A stretch of DNA of 64,000 nt, from positions 1 through 64,000 of the forward strand of contig NZ_JNIO01000005.1 of the NCBI RefSeq assembly GCF_000702545.1, read 5' to 3'. Made by a program: the position numbers and the translations under genes. The notes beneath the pieces are model-generated. The model saw only the letters and a program-made list of their open reading frames with translations. It did not search any database and was not told the origin of the DNA. Below, piece after piece: positions 35,160 to 43,751 of the stretch. The first letter of the stretch is position 1; the number at the start of each line of letters is the position of its first letter. This DNA comes from Selenomonas sp. AB3002. Its GTDB lineage: Bacteria; Bacillota; Negativicutes; Selenomonadales; Selenomonadaceae.

Positions 35160-38100
35160 ATGCTTCCATCTATTCTGGCAAAACAACTCCAGCAGGGGAT
35201 CCGGGATTACATAGAGACTACCTTTCCCATGACCAATGAGCCCTTTGCTGATTCCCTGGCTGCCATGTTCGATGGCCATGATGCTGTCTATCATGAGCCT
35301 TACATATCGGTGAAGCTGCCCTTCCGCACGGCAGAGACCATGCCAGACTGCTTTGAGGGGGTGGAGCTGCCTTTTATGCCCTATGTCCATCAGCAGAAGG
35401 CCTATGAGAGGCTGACGGGAGAAGATGGACGCTCTACCCTTATCGCCACTGGTACCGGCTCAGGCAAGACGGAGTGCTTCCTGAATCCAGTTCTGGAATA
35501 CTGTTATAAACACAGGGGAGAGCCGGGGATAAAGGCTCTGATTATATATCCCATGAACGCTCTGGCCACTGACCAAGCTGGACGTATTGCCAAGGCCATC
35601 TACAGCAGTCCTAAGCTGCACGATGGCACTGATACCGCTATTAGCGTAGGTATGTATGTAGGCGGTGGTAAAGGGAAGGGCGCCACCATGATGATGGAGC
35701 CGGACAAGGACGCAAATATCCTGGGGGTTATCACTGACCACGAAACCATGATAAATCAGCCCCCAGATATCCTGCTGACCAACTACAAGATGCTGGACTA
35801 TCTGCTGGTACGCCCCAAGGATGCCGCTCTCTGGCAGGACAATACCAATGTTGAGACACTCAAGTACATAGTGGTAGACGAGTTCCACACCTTTGACGGT
35901 GCCCAGGGGACGGACCTGGCTTGTCTGCTGCGGCGACTGAAGGCACGGCTCAATACACCGTTGGGTTATCTTTGCTGCGTGGGTACTTCCGCTACCATGG
36001 GTGACAAGAATAGTGATGAGGATATCCGCAAATATGCTTCAGATGTCTTTGGAGAGCCTTTTGATGAGGAGGCAGTCATCACCGAGGACAGATTAAGCCC
36101 GGAAGAATACTTCGCCGATGCAGAACGTAAATATCTGTCCCTGCCTGGGGCAGAGACTGTGGAGCAGCTCAATGAGTTTTCTGCTGCCGATGATGAAAAG
36201 GACTATTTGCAAGCAGCAGCAGAGGGATGGCTGCCGGAGTTGGCGTGGGATTTTAGCGACGAAACCGAAGCCGGGGCACGTCTTGCCTTGGGGGAGGCTT
36301 TGCAGCAGCATGGCTTCTTTCAAGATGTATTGTGCCTGATGAGGGGCAATTACTGGCAATGCCAAGGACTGTATCAGGAACTTTTGCGCAAATATCCTGT
36401 GATGGAAACTTGGAAGGATAAAGAAGCGGGCTTCAATTCTTTGTTTGCGCTTGTTTCCTATGCCCGCAGGGGGAGCGAAGAGCATCTGAGGCCGTTCCTG
36501 TTTGTGCAGGTACAGCTCTGGATGAGGGAGTTGCGCCGCCTTTTGGGGAGAGTGTCTGCTCATAATGTGGACTATATGCTGTCCCTTGATCTCAATGAAC
36601 AACAGCGGAAGTCCTACCTGCCTATTGTCAACTGTCGTGACTGCGGCGCTACGGGCTGGGCGGGGATACTGGATGAAGGCCATCATGCCACGGTCAAGAA
36701 TCTGGAGACTTTCTATAATCTCTTCTTCAGCACAAGTGACAAGATCGCCTTGATGTATCCAGGCGTTGATGGGCAGGGAGATAAGGACTTGCGTCCGGCC
36801 AAGTTCTGCCCAAATTGCCATCACATTACTTACGAAGAAAATGAAACCCATTGTCCTGATGACAATGGGGAATATATTGACGTGCTGATACCGCGTCTGA
36901 AAACCAGCGGATCTCAGAAGCATCGCCAGTATGAGTGCCCCTTCTGCGGCAGTCGCCGTGGCGTATCCCTGATGGGCCTTCGGAGTACATCTGAGATTAG
37001 TGCCAGTCTGTCCCAAATCATGGCCTCGAAATTCAATGATGACAAAAAGACCCTCACTTTCTCCGACAGTGTGCAGGATGCGGCCCATAGGGCTGGTTTC
37101 TTCAATTCCCGCACCTGGCGGTTCGGCCTCAGGGGAGCTGTGCAGCGTTATGTGATGAACGGAGGTGCAGGCCAGTCCCTGGCAGAGTTTACGGAAGGGT
37201 TTCTTGCTTATTGGCAGGAGCAGATGAGCCGGGAGAAGTTTGTCAGCTTCTTTATACCACCCAATCTCAAGTGGACCCAGGGATTCAAGGACTTAAAGGA
37301 AAAAAGAGCGCTTGGTACAGACAAAGCAGCCAATGACCTGCTTCGGGATATACGCCGTCGTATCAGCTATGAAATCATGCTGGAGTATGGTGTCACTAGC
37401 CGCATCGGCAGGACACTGGAAAAGTCCGGCTGTTCATGCCTGACTTTTGACAGGGCTGATATCAATAGTCTGGCTGAAAAGGTGCAGGAACGCGTCATCA
37501 ATGAACTGGGAGTTATGAGCTACGCCCAGCCCTTTGATTTCCAGCGGATGGTTTATGGTTATCTGGACATCATGCGTCAGCAAGGGGCTTTTGATGATGG
37601 TGTGTTCACTAAGTACTGTCAGGAGGATGGCAGGCCATATTTGATTTCCAATGATTACTATAAGTGGTTACCAGGAGTGAAGTCAGGACGCAATACTCCA
37701 AGATTTGTTTGCAAAGTGGAAGGTAGAGCCAAGAAGCCATACTACTTCGATACTCTGGGGGATTATAAGTATACTGCCTGGATAGAGAACTGCGTGGAGG
37801 AAACCGAATTTACCCGTGAGGATTTATCCCGTGAGGTCAGTGAGATAATCATGGCAGAAGCCTTGAAAATGGATATAGTCCATGAAATGCCTGGGAAGGA
37901 CGGCAGCATCAAGATTTTCGGCCTGAACAAAGAACGTGTTTATATCTCTGACCAGGTGGCCACGGTGAAATGCGACAAGTGTGGCAGCGAAGCCGAGTGC
38001 AGCGCAGACTTTATAGATATCATGCAGGGGGCTATCTGCTCACGCAAGGGCTGCGCGGGATACATGCAGGAGTGTGAAGCAAGCGAGTTGGGTTATTACG

Positions 38101-41100
38101 GCGAGCTGTATAGTTCCGGGGATTTGGTGCGTATCCATGCCGAGGAACACACGGGACTTCTTGAGCGTGAGGCTCGGGAGAAAGTGGAAAATGACTTCAA
38201 GCGCAGCCCAAAGGATGGAAGGCAGGAATGGGATCCCAATATTCTGTCCTGCACGCCCACTCTGGAAATGGGTATCGACATTGGCGATTTGTCCTCTGTG
38301 ATTCTCTGCAGTATGCCACCGGGACAGGCCCAGTTCCTACAGCGGGCTGGCCGGGCCGGGCGTACGGATGGCAACTCCCTAGTGCTGGCGGTGGCAAGCA
38401 CCAGGCCTCATGATTTGTATTTCTACACCGAGCCATTGGAGATGATGCAGGGCAGTGTCAAAGCCCCTCACATTTTCCTCAAGGCTTCGGCTGTGCTTCA
38501 GCGGCAGTTCATGGCCTTTTGTATGGACAACTGGATAAAGAGCGGCGTGGCCGAGGGAACAATTCCCAGAACCCTGGGGAATGCCCTTACAAATGTCAAA
38601 AACAAGACGGCGGACGGTTTCCCAAACAACTACCTGAATTACGTACAGAAGAAGCTGTCATCCTTGTTCATGATGTTTACCAGCATGTTCAAAGGCGATC
38701 TGGATGACCAGGCTGAGGCAGAGCTGCGGGAATTCGCCAAAGGGAAAGGGCTTGAAGAATCTCCCCTGCAGGTACGTGTACTGAAGAGCTTTAAGGAAAT
38801 AAATGCAGAGATTGACAGCATTGATGCCAATATCAAGGCCCTGAAGATTCTTCAAAAGGAATATGAGAGCAAGCCAAAGGATAGCTCCTATGAGGAAGAA
38901 ATAAGGGGACTGCAGCGGGAACGGACAGCTTTGGTGAATGTCAAAAGGCAGCTGCGCAATAAAGATATCTTCAATTTCCTGTCTGATGAAGGTCTGCTGC
39001 CCAACTATGCTTTCCCGGAAGAAGGCATCACCTTGAAGGCTGTGCTCTTCCGGAAGGAAGAGGAGGACAAGGAGAAACCTCAGAAAAAGCCCAAGTATAG
39101 CAACTCTGTTTATGAGTACAAGCGGGCAGCTTCAGTGGCTATCAGCGAGTTTGCTCCCAATAACAGCTTCTATGCTGGTGGTCATCAGTTCACTATTGAT
39201 CAGGTGGATATAAATACCGCAAAGCCGGAACTGTGGCGTCTCTGCCCCAACTGTGCTCATGCTGAGCAGGAGTTGACCATCAAGAACAAGGCAGCCTGCC
39301 CCCATTGTGAAAGCACCATGTGGGCTGATGAAGGCCAGGTCAGAGAAATGCTGCGGGTGAATATGGTCTATTCCAATATGGATATGGACAAGAGCATCAT
39401 TGATGACGGAAGCGAAAATCGTGAAGTCAGGTTCTACACGAAGCAACTTTTGGTGGATGTGGACGAGGATAAGGACATAGAGAAAGCCTATGCCATGAAC
39501 AATGATGATTTCCCATTCGGCTATGAATTTGTCAAGAAAGCCACTTTGAGAGAAATCAACTTTGGCGAGGCTGATGTGTCCAAAGCGGAGGAACTGACCG
39601 TCAATGGTGTATCAGAGGCCCGGAAGGGATTCATTGTATGCAAACACTGCGGCAGGATTAAGGATAGCGAGGGGAAGATAAATCACGCTCCCTATTGCAA
39701 GGCCAACAAAAACGAGGCCCTGCAGAAGGAAGCAGAGGAAGAGTGCCTGTTCCTCTATCGCGAGTTCACAACAGAAGTGTTGCGACTGCTGATTCCTGAA
39801 ACAACTTCTGTTGGGACGAAGGTAAAAACGGAATCCTTCACTGCGGCCTTCATGCTGGGCATGAAGGAGTATTTCGGCAATGTGGATCACCTGCGGGCCA
39901 GCATTTGTGAAGTGCCTGTAAAGGAGGGAGATTATCGGAAGCAATATCTGGTCATCTACGATTCTGTTCCCGGCGGCACAGGCTATCTCAAGCAACTTAT
40001 GCAGCATGATGATGCCTTGACGAAAATATTTGAGATGGCGTTGCAGGTACTGGAGAATTGCAGGTGCAAGGAGGACGAGAAGAAGGACGGGTGCTATCAT
40101 TGTCTCTATGCCTATCGTCAGAGCAAGAATATCGGCGAAATATCCCGCCGTGAGGCAATGAAGATGCTTCATTCTATCCTGAGCGGCAAGGATAATATTG
40201 AACCCATAGACTGCCTGGGCAGCATCAAGACCAATGATCTCTTTGACAGCGAGCTGGAGCAGCAGTTCATCGTGGCTCTGGGAAAGATGGGAAATGAAGC
40301 ACGGCAGGTGGATGTGCAGCAGGTATTGGTCAATGACAAGCAGGGCTATATACTGAATATCACCATCAAGGACAAAAACGGACAGGAAGGACAGACCTAT
40401 TCTTGGGAAGTGGAGCCGCAGGTAAATCTGGACAGCATGCAAGGGGTAAGTGTGCCCTGCAAGCCGGATTTTGTCCTTTGGCCTAACTTTGATACCTCAG
40501 ATGGAGAGCACCTGCCAGTGGCCGTATTCACCGATGGTTTTATGTATCACAAGGACAGGGTGGCTGATGATACTTTGAAACGTGAGGCCATCCACCGCAG
40601 CGGCAATTTCCGTGTTTGGTCCCTCAGCTACAAGGATGTACAGGAAGTCTTCCATGTGCAGGATGACTTTGCTACCAATACGCTGGATGCGAGCCAAATG
40701 CCCTCCGGCGACAGCATGTATGAACCCATGGTAAAGAAAGCCGGTGCTTTGTCGCTGAAGCCTGCCAAGACTAAGGCATTTGAACTGCTCATGGCATACC
40801 TGACCTTGCCCGGGGCCGAGTCCGAGTTCCGGGGGCAGGCCAGGGCCTATGCCATGTCGTTACTGGACACCGGTAAGATGACTTCTGCTCTGGATTTCAA
40901 CAGTTGGAGCAAGAAGATTGAAGACATAGGGGAGGACAGCCATTTCCACGAGCTGGGCTTTACCTTCGGGCAGACTTTGTTCGGCTCATGGAAGCCACGG
41001 GCTAATGGAGCAAATTTCACTTGTCTGGCCGGACTGGATATTGCGAAGGGCAAGAGTAGCCCGGAGCAGTTCGTGGTTGCTGCAGCCATAATGGAAGATA

Positions 41101-41579
41101 GGCCTGACCTGCGCTCGGAGAAGTATGAGTTGGAGTGGAATGGGTTCTGGCATTTCCACAACGTCATGCAGTTTATGGAGAATTTTATCGCTGTTTCCGA
41201 GCTGGGACTGGTGAACAAGACTTATCTGGCCTTGCCTTTGCCAGCACTGGAAGATACGGAAGCATCGGATGTGGGAGAAACAGAGAAAAATGGGTGGCAT
41301 GTTGCATTGGAGGCGCTGCGTGAGTTTGCGGATGAGGCAGAGCTGGCATTTGTCGCTTCCCTTAAGGACAGAAATATTCCCATACCTGATGTCATCGCTG
41401 ATGAACTGGTAGAGAATGGCAGGGTGCTTGATATGGTAGAGTTGGCCTGGAGTGAAAGGAAAATAGCCTTTATCCTGAGCGATAGTATTGACGCCAAGGA
41501 AAACTTCCAGAAAGCGGGATGGAAGGTCTTTGACGAACAGGCTGAAAACGTAGAAGAAATATTTGTGGAAAGGGCGTGA
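35160..41579 (+). CDS. YprA/DruE-like DEAD-box helicase with DUF1998 and nuclease-like tail
   Basis: 2139 residues from ATG 35160. SF2 motifs: I ATGTGSGKTECFLNPVLEY (near residue 97), II VVDEFHTFDGAQGTDLA (about 239), III GTSATMG, and VI LQRAGRAGRTDG (about 1060). Three Cys-rich patches are seen (CDKCGSEAEC; CPNCAHAEQEL...CPHC; CKHCGRI...CKA). The DUF1998/MrfA-type C-domain has VIYDSVPGGTGYLKQLM and the four-Cys block CRCKEDEKKDGCYHC (about 1634-1648). Beyond it, CKPDFVLWP (about 1766) and VAVFTDGFMYHKDR...FRVWSLSY resemble a Vsr-type nuclease core. This architecture is that of the large helicases of Druantia (DruE), DISARM (DrmA+DrmB) and ARMADA. Confidence 0.85.
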   Translation: MLPSILAKQLQQGIRDYIETTFPMTNEPFADSLAAMFDGHDAVYHEPYISVKLPFRTAETMPDCFEGVELPFMPYVHQQKAYERLTGEDGRSTLIATGTGSGKTECFLNPVLEYCYKHRGEPGIKALIIYPMNALATDQAGRIAKAIYSSPKLHDGTDTAISVGMYVGGGKGKGATMMMEPDKDANILGVITDHETMINQPPDILLTNYKMLDYLLVRPKDAALWQDNTNVETLKYIVVDEFHTFDGAQGTDLACLLRRLKARLNTPLGYLCCVGTSATMGDKNSDEDIRKYASDVFGEPFDEEAVITEDRLSPEEYFADAERKYLSLPGAETVEQLNEFSAADDEKDYLQAAAEGWLPELAWDFSDETEAGARLALGEALQQHGFFQDVLCLMRGNYWQCQGLYQELLRKYPVMETWKDKEAGFNSLFALVSYARRGSEEHLRPFLFVQVQLWMRELRRLLGRVSAHNVDYMLSLDLNEQQRKSYLPIVNCRDCGATGWAGILDEGHHATVKNLETFYNLFFSTSDKIALMYPGVDGQGDKDLRPAKFCPNCHHITYEENETHCPDDNGEYIDVLIPRLKTSGSQKHRQYECPFCGSRRGVSLMGLRSTSEISASLSQIMASKFNDDKKTLTFSDSVQDAAHRAGFFNSRTWRFGLRGAVQRYVMNGGAGQSLAEFTEGFLAYWQEQMSREKFVSFFIPPNLKWTQGFKDLKEKRALGTDKAANDLLRDIRRRISYEIMLEYGVTSRIGRTLEKSGCSCLTFDRADINSLAEKVQERVINELGVMSYAQPFDFQRMVYGYLDIMRQQGAFDDGVFTKYCQEDGRPYLISNDYYKWLPGVKSGRNTPRFVCKVEGRAKKPYYFDTLGDYKYTAWIENCVEETEFTREDLSREVSEIIMAEALKMDIVHEMPGKDGSIKIFGLNKERVYISDQVATVKCDKCGSEAECSADFIDIMQGAICSRKGCAGYMQECEASELGYYGELYSSGDLVRIHAEEHTGLLEREAREKVENDFKRSPKDGRQEWDPNILSCTPTLEMGIDIGDLSSVILCSMPPGQAQFLQRAGRAGRTDGNSLVLAVASTRPHDLYFYTEPLEMMQGSVKAPHIFLKASAVLQRQFMAFCMDNWIKSGVAEGTIPRTLGNALTNVKNKTADGFPNNYLNYVQKKLSSLFMMFTSMFKGDLDDQAEAELREFAKGKGLEESPLQVRVLKSFKEINAEIDSIDANIKALKILQKEYESKPKDSSYEEEIRGLQRERTALVNVKRQLRNKDIFNFLSDEGLLPNYAFPEEGITLKAVLFRKEEEDKEKPQKKPKYSNSVYEYKRAASVAISEFAPNNSFYAGGHQFTIDQVDINTAKPELWRLCPNCAHAEQELTIKNKAACPHCESTMWADEGQVREMLRVNMVYSNMDMDKSIIDDGSENREVRFYTKQLLVDVDEDKDIEKAYAMNNDDFPFGYEFVKKATLREINFGEADVSKAEELTVNGVSEARKGFIVCKHCGRIKDSEGKINHAPYCKANKNEALQKEAEEECLFLYREFTTEVLRLLIPETTSVGTKVKTESFTAAFMLGMKEYFGNVDHLRASICEVPVKEGDYRKQYLVIYDSVPGGTGYLKQLMQHDDALTKIFEMALQVLENCRCKEDEKKDGCYHCLYAYRQSKNIGEISRREAMKMLHSILSGKDNIEPIDCLGSIKTNDLFDSELEQQFIVALGKMGNEARQVDVQQVLVNDKQGYILNITIKDKNGQEGQTYSWEVEPQVNLDSMQGVSVPCKPDFVLWPNFDTSDGEHLPVAVFTDGFMYHKDRVADDTLKREAIHRSGNFRVWSLSYKDVQEVFHVQDDFATNTLDASQMPSGDSMYEPMVKKAGALSLKPAKTKAFELLMAYLTLPGAESEFRGQARAYAMSLLDTGKMTSALDFNSWSKKIEDIGEDSHFHELGFTFGQTLFGSWKPRANGANFTCLAGLDIAKGKSSPEQFVVAAAIMEDRPDLRSEKYELEWNGFWHFHNVMQFMENFIAVSELGLVNKTYLALPLPALEDTEASDVGETEKNGWHVALEALREFADEAELAFVASLKDRNIPIPDVIADELVENGRVLDMVELAWSERKIAFILSDSIDAKENFQKAGWKVFDEQAENVEEIFVERA

Positions 41580-41583
41580 GTAA

Positions 41584-43671
41584 ATGCAGGATGTAAAAGT
41601 AGTCATTGGTGATACATTTCTCGAATCCTTTGCCAGGTTGCCATCGCAGGCGCAGAAGCATACATCAGATTTCCTGGTGAAATTCCGTAGCAATCCTACG
41701 TCTGCAGCTATTCACTATGAAAAAATAGCCAGCAAGCTGGATAAGAAAGTCTGGTCTGTGCGTGTGGATGATACCTATCGAGGCATAGTCATACGGGAAG
41801 AAAATACAGGGGTGTTCATGCTTATCTGGGTGGATCATCATGATGAAGCATATAAATGGGCTGCCCGTAAGCGCTGCAATATCAATCCCTTTACCGGGGC
41901 TATCCAGCTCTATACGGTTCAGGAGATAGTGGAAACAGTAAAGGCCTCCTGCATTTTTGGTGAAGTGAGCAAAGAGGAGTATCTGGAGCTGGGGGTACCG
42001 GAAGACCAGCTGGAATATGTACGTTCCTTGACTTCCAAGGAGGCATTCGTAGCCAGCAAAGGTATTTTGACTCCGGATGTATTTGAAGGCCTCTCCTGGC
42101 TGTTGGAAGGCATTCCCGCCAGGGAAGTCATTGAAATGCTGCAGGCAGAACGCGATGACAAGGTACAGAAAGCAGGTGACCTGAGAGCTGCGCTGGAATC
42201 TGCTGAAAATCAGCGGTTCTTCAGAGTAGTGGAAGGAGAAGAAGATCTGCAGGCTATGCTGGGGCGTCCTTTGGAAAAGTGGCGTGTATTCCTGCATCCC
42301 ACCCAGCGTAGGATAGTGAACAATAATTATAACGGATCCGCCAGGACCACAGGTGGGGCTGGCACAGGCAAGACTGTAGTGGCTATGCACCGCGCCAGGA
42401 GACTGGCTGCTGGGCTAAATGGGCACGAACGAGTTTTGTTCACCACCTTCACGGCGAACCTGGCGGCAGATATCCGGGAGAATCTGCGCAAGATATGCAG
42501 CAATGAAGAACTGCGCCATATAGAAGTAATCAATTTGGACGCCTGGGTTAATAATTTTATGCGGACGGCAGGTTATGAGGCCAGGATAGAGTACAATGAA
42601 GCAGCTTTGCATGAGGTATGGGATGAGGCTGTAGCAGAGGCTATGGCTGATGATTTGGGGCTGTCTGCGGATTTTTACGCCGAGGAATGGGCTAGGGTGG
42701 TTATCCCTCAGCATGCCTTGAATGTTGCCAAATATATCAGATGCTCCCGCAATGGTCGTGGCGTACGTCTGGACAGGCAGAAACGGCAGCAGGTTTGGAA
42801 AGTCTTTGAAATCTACCAGAGAAAGATGAAGGCAGCGGGGAAACGTGATGTTTATTGGGCCATGGATGAGTGCCGCACGCTTATCAAACCGAAAGATATG
42901 CTTTATCCTCATATAATCGTGGATGAGGGTCAGGACTTTAGTCAGATAGCTCTGGAGCTGATACGAAGCATTGCAGGACCATCCCATGCCAATGATATAT
43001 TTATTGTGGGGGACGCTCATCAGCGCATCTACCGTCACAAGACCGTCCTTTCCAAGTGTGGCATAGAAGTTCGCGGCCGCAGCAGCATCTTACGTATAAA
43101 CTACAGAACTACTGAAGAAACAAGGGCCTATGCGCTTTCCGTCCTGTCTGGCATAGACTTTGACAATCTGGACGGCGAGGCCTTGGCTAACGATAAGTGC
43201 AAGTCACTGACCCACGGCGAGGCTCCTGTGGTAAAGCATTGCCGCTCCGCCAACAGTGAATTGGACTTTATCGTCACACAGGTCAAGGAATTGGAAGCTA
43301 ACGGCGTACCGTTGAAAGATATATGCCTCACCGCCAGAACCCATGGCATGCTGGACAACTATATCCAGGCTCTCACGGCTCAGGGCTTTCGTTGCTATGA
43401 ACTGAAAAAAGAGAAAACAGATGACAGACAACAGGACGGTATTCGCCTGGCCACCATGCATCGTGTCAAAGGGCTGGAATTCCAGTACATGTTCATAGCA
43501 GGTATGAATCAAGGGTTAATGCCGCTGAAACAGGTCATTGCAACAGATGACCAAATAGCCAGGGAGGAAGCCCTGGTGGCAGAGAAATGTCTGCTTTATG
43601 TGGCTCTGACGAGGGCACAGCGAGGGGCATTTATAACCAGCTATGGGAAAAAGTCGGAATTCCTTATGTAA
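41584..43671 (+). CDS. UvrD-like SF1 helicase with N-terminal RelE/ParE-like domain
   Basis: 695 residues. Residues 1 to about 95 (VVIGDTFLESFARLPSQAQKH, IASKLDKKVWSVRVDDTYRGI, MLIWVDHHDEAYKWAARK) have the strand-helix pattern of a RelE/ParE toxin-like fold with the usual RVDDTYR strand. The helicase has motif I TTGGAGTGKTVVAMHRARRL (about 256), II IIVDEGQDFSQ (about 446), and later NYRTTEETRAYA, RLATMHRVKGLEFQYM and LYVALTRAQRG. It starts 4 bases after the giant helicase and ends the island before a bidirectional terminator. Whether the toxin-like part cuts RNA, or only binds DNA or protein, cannot be told from the sequence. Confidence 0.8.
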   Translation: MQDVKVVIGDTFLESFARLPSQAQKHTSDFLVKFRSNPTSAAIHYEKIASKLDKKVWSVRVDDTYRGIVIREENTGVFMLIWVDHHDEAYKWAARKRCNINPFTGAIQLYTVQEIVETVKASCIFGEVSKEEYLELGVPEDQLEYVRSLTSKEAFVASKGILTPDVFEGLSWLLEGIPAREVIEMLQAERDDKVQKAGDLRAALESAENQRFFRVVEGEEDLQAMLGRPLEKWRVFLHPTQRRIVNNNYNGSARTTGGAGTGKTVVAMHRARRLAAGLNGHERVLFTTFTANLAADIRENLRKICSNEELRHIEVINLDAWVNNFMRTAGYEARIEYNEAALHEVWDEAVAEAMADDLGLSADFYAEEWARVVIPQHALNVAKYIRCSRNGRGVRLDRQKRQQVWKVFEIYQRKMKAAGKRDVYWAMDECRTLIKPKDMLYPHIIVDEGQDFSQIALELIRSIAGPSHANDIFIVGDAHQRIYRHKTVLSKCGIEVRGRSSILRINYRTTEETRAYALSVLSGIDFDNLDGEALANDKCKSLTHGEAPVVKHCRSANSELDFIVTQVKELEANGVPLKDICLTARTHGMLDNYIQALTAQGFRCYELKKEKTDDRQQDGIRLATMHRVKGLEFQYMFIAGMNQGLMPLKQVIATDDQIAREEALVAEKCLLYVALTRAQRGAFITSYGKKSEFLM

Positions 43672-43707
43672 AGTGATATTAGAGAGCTGGCCGTTTTCTC
43701 AAAAAAA

Positions 43708-43741
43708 AGACGGGATCCCAAATTGTGGAGCCCGTCTCTTT
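43708..43741. terminator. Bidirectional terminator between convergent genes
   Basis: Stem AGACGGG...CCCGTCT (43708-43714 and 43731-43737), with a T-run after it on the plus strand and eight T on the minus strand. It separates the defence island from the gene at 43752. Confidence 0.8.
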
Positions 43742-43751
43742 TAGATTGTTT

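Noticed and set aside
26141-43671. Calling the island BREX because of the PglX-like methylase
   Set aside because: No BrxC/PglY ATPase, PglZ phosphatase or BrxL/Lon gene is present.
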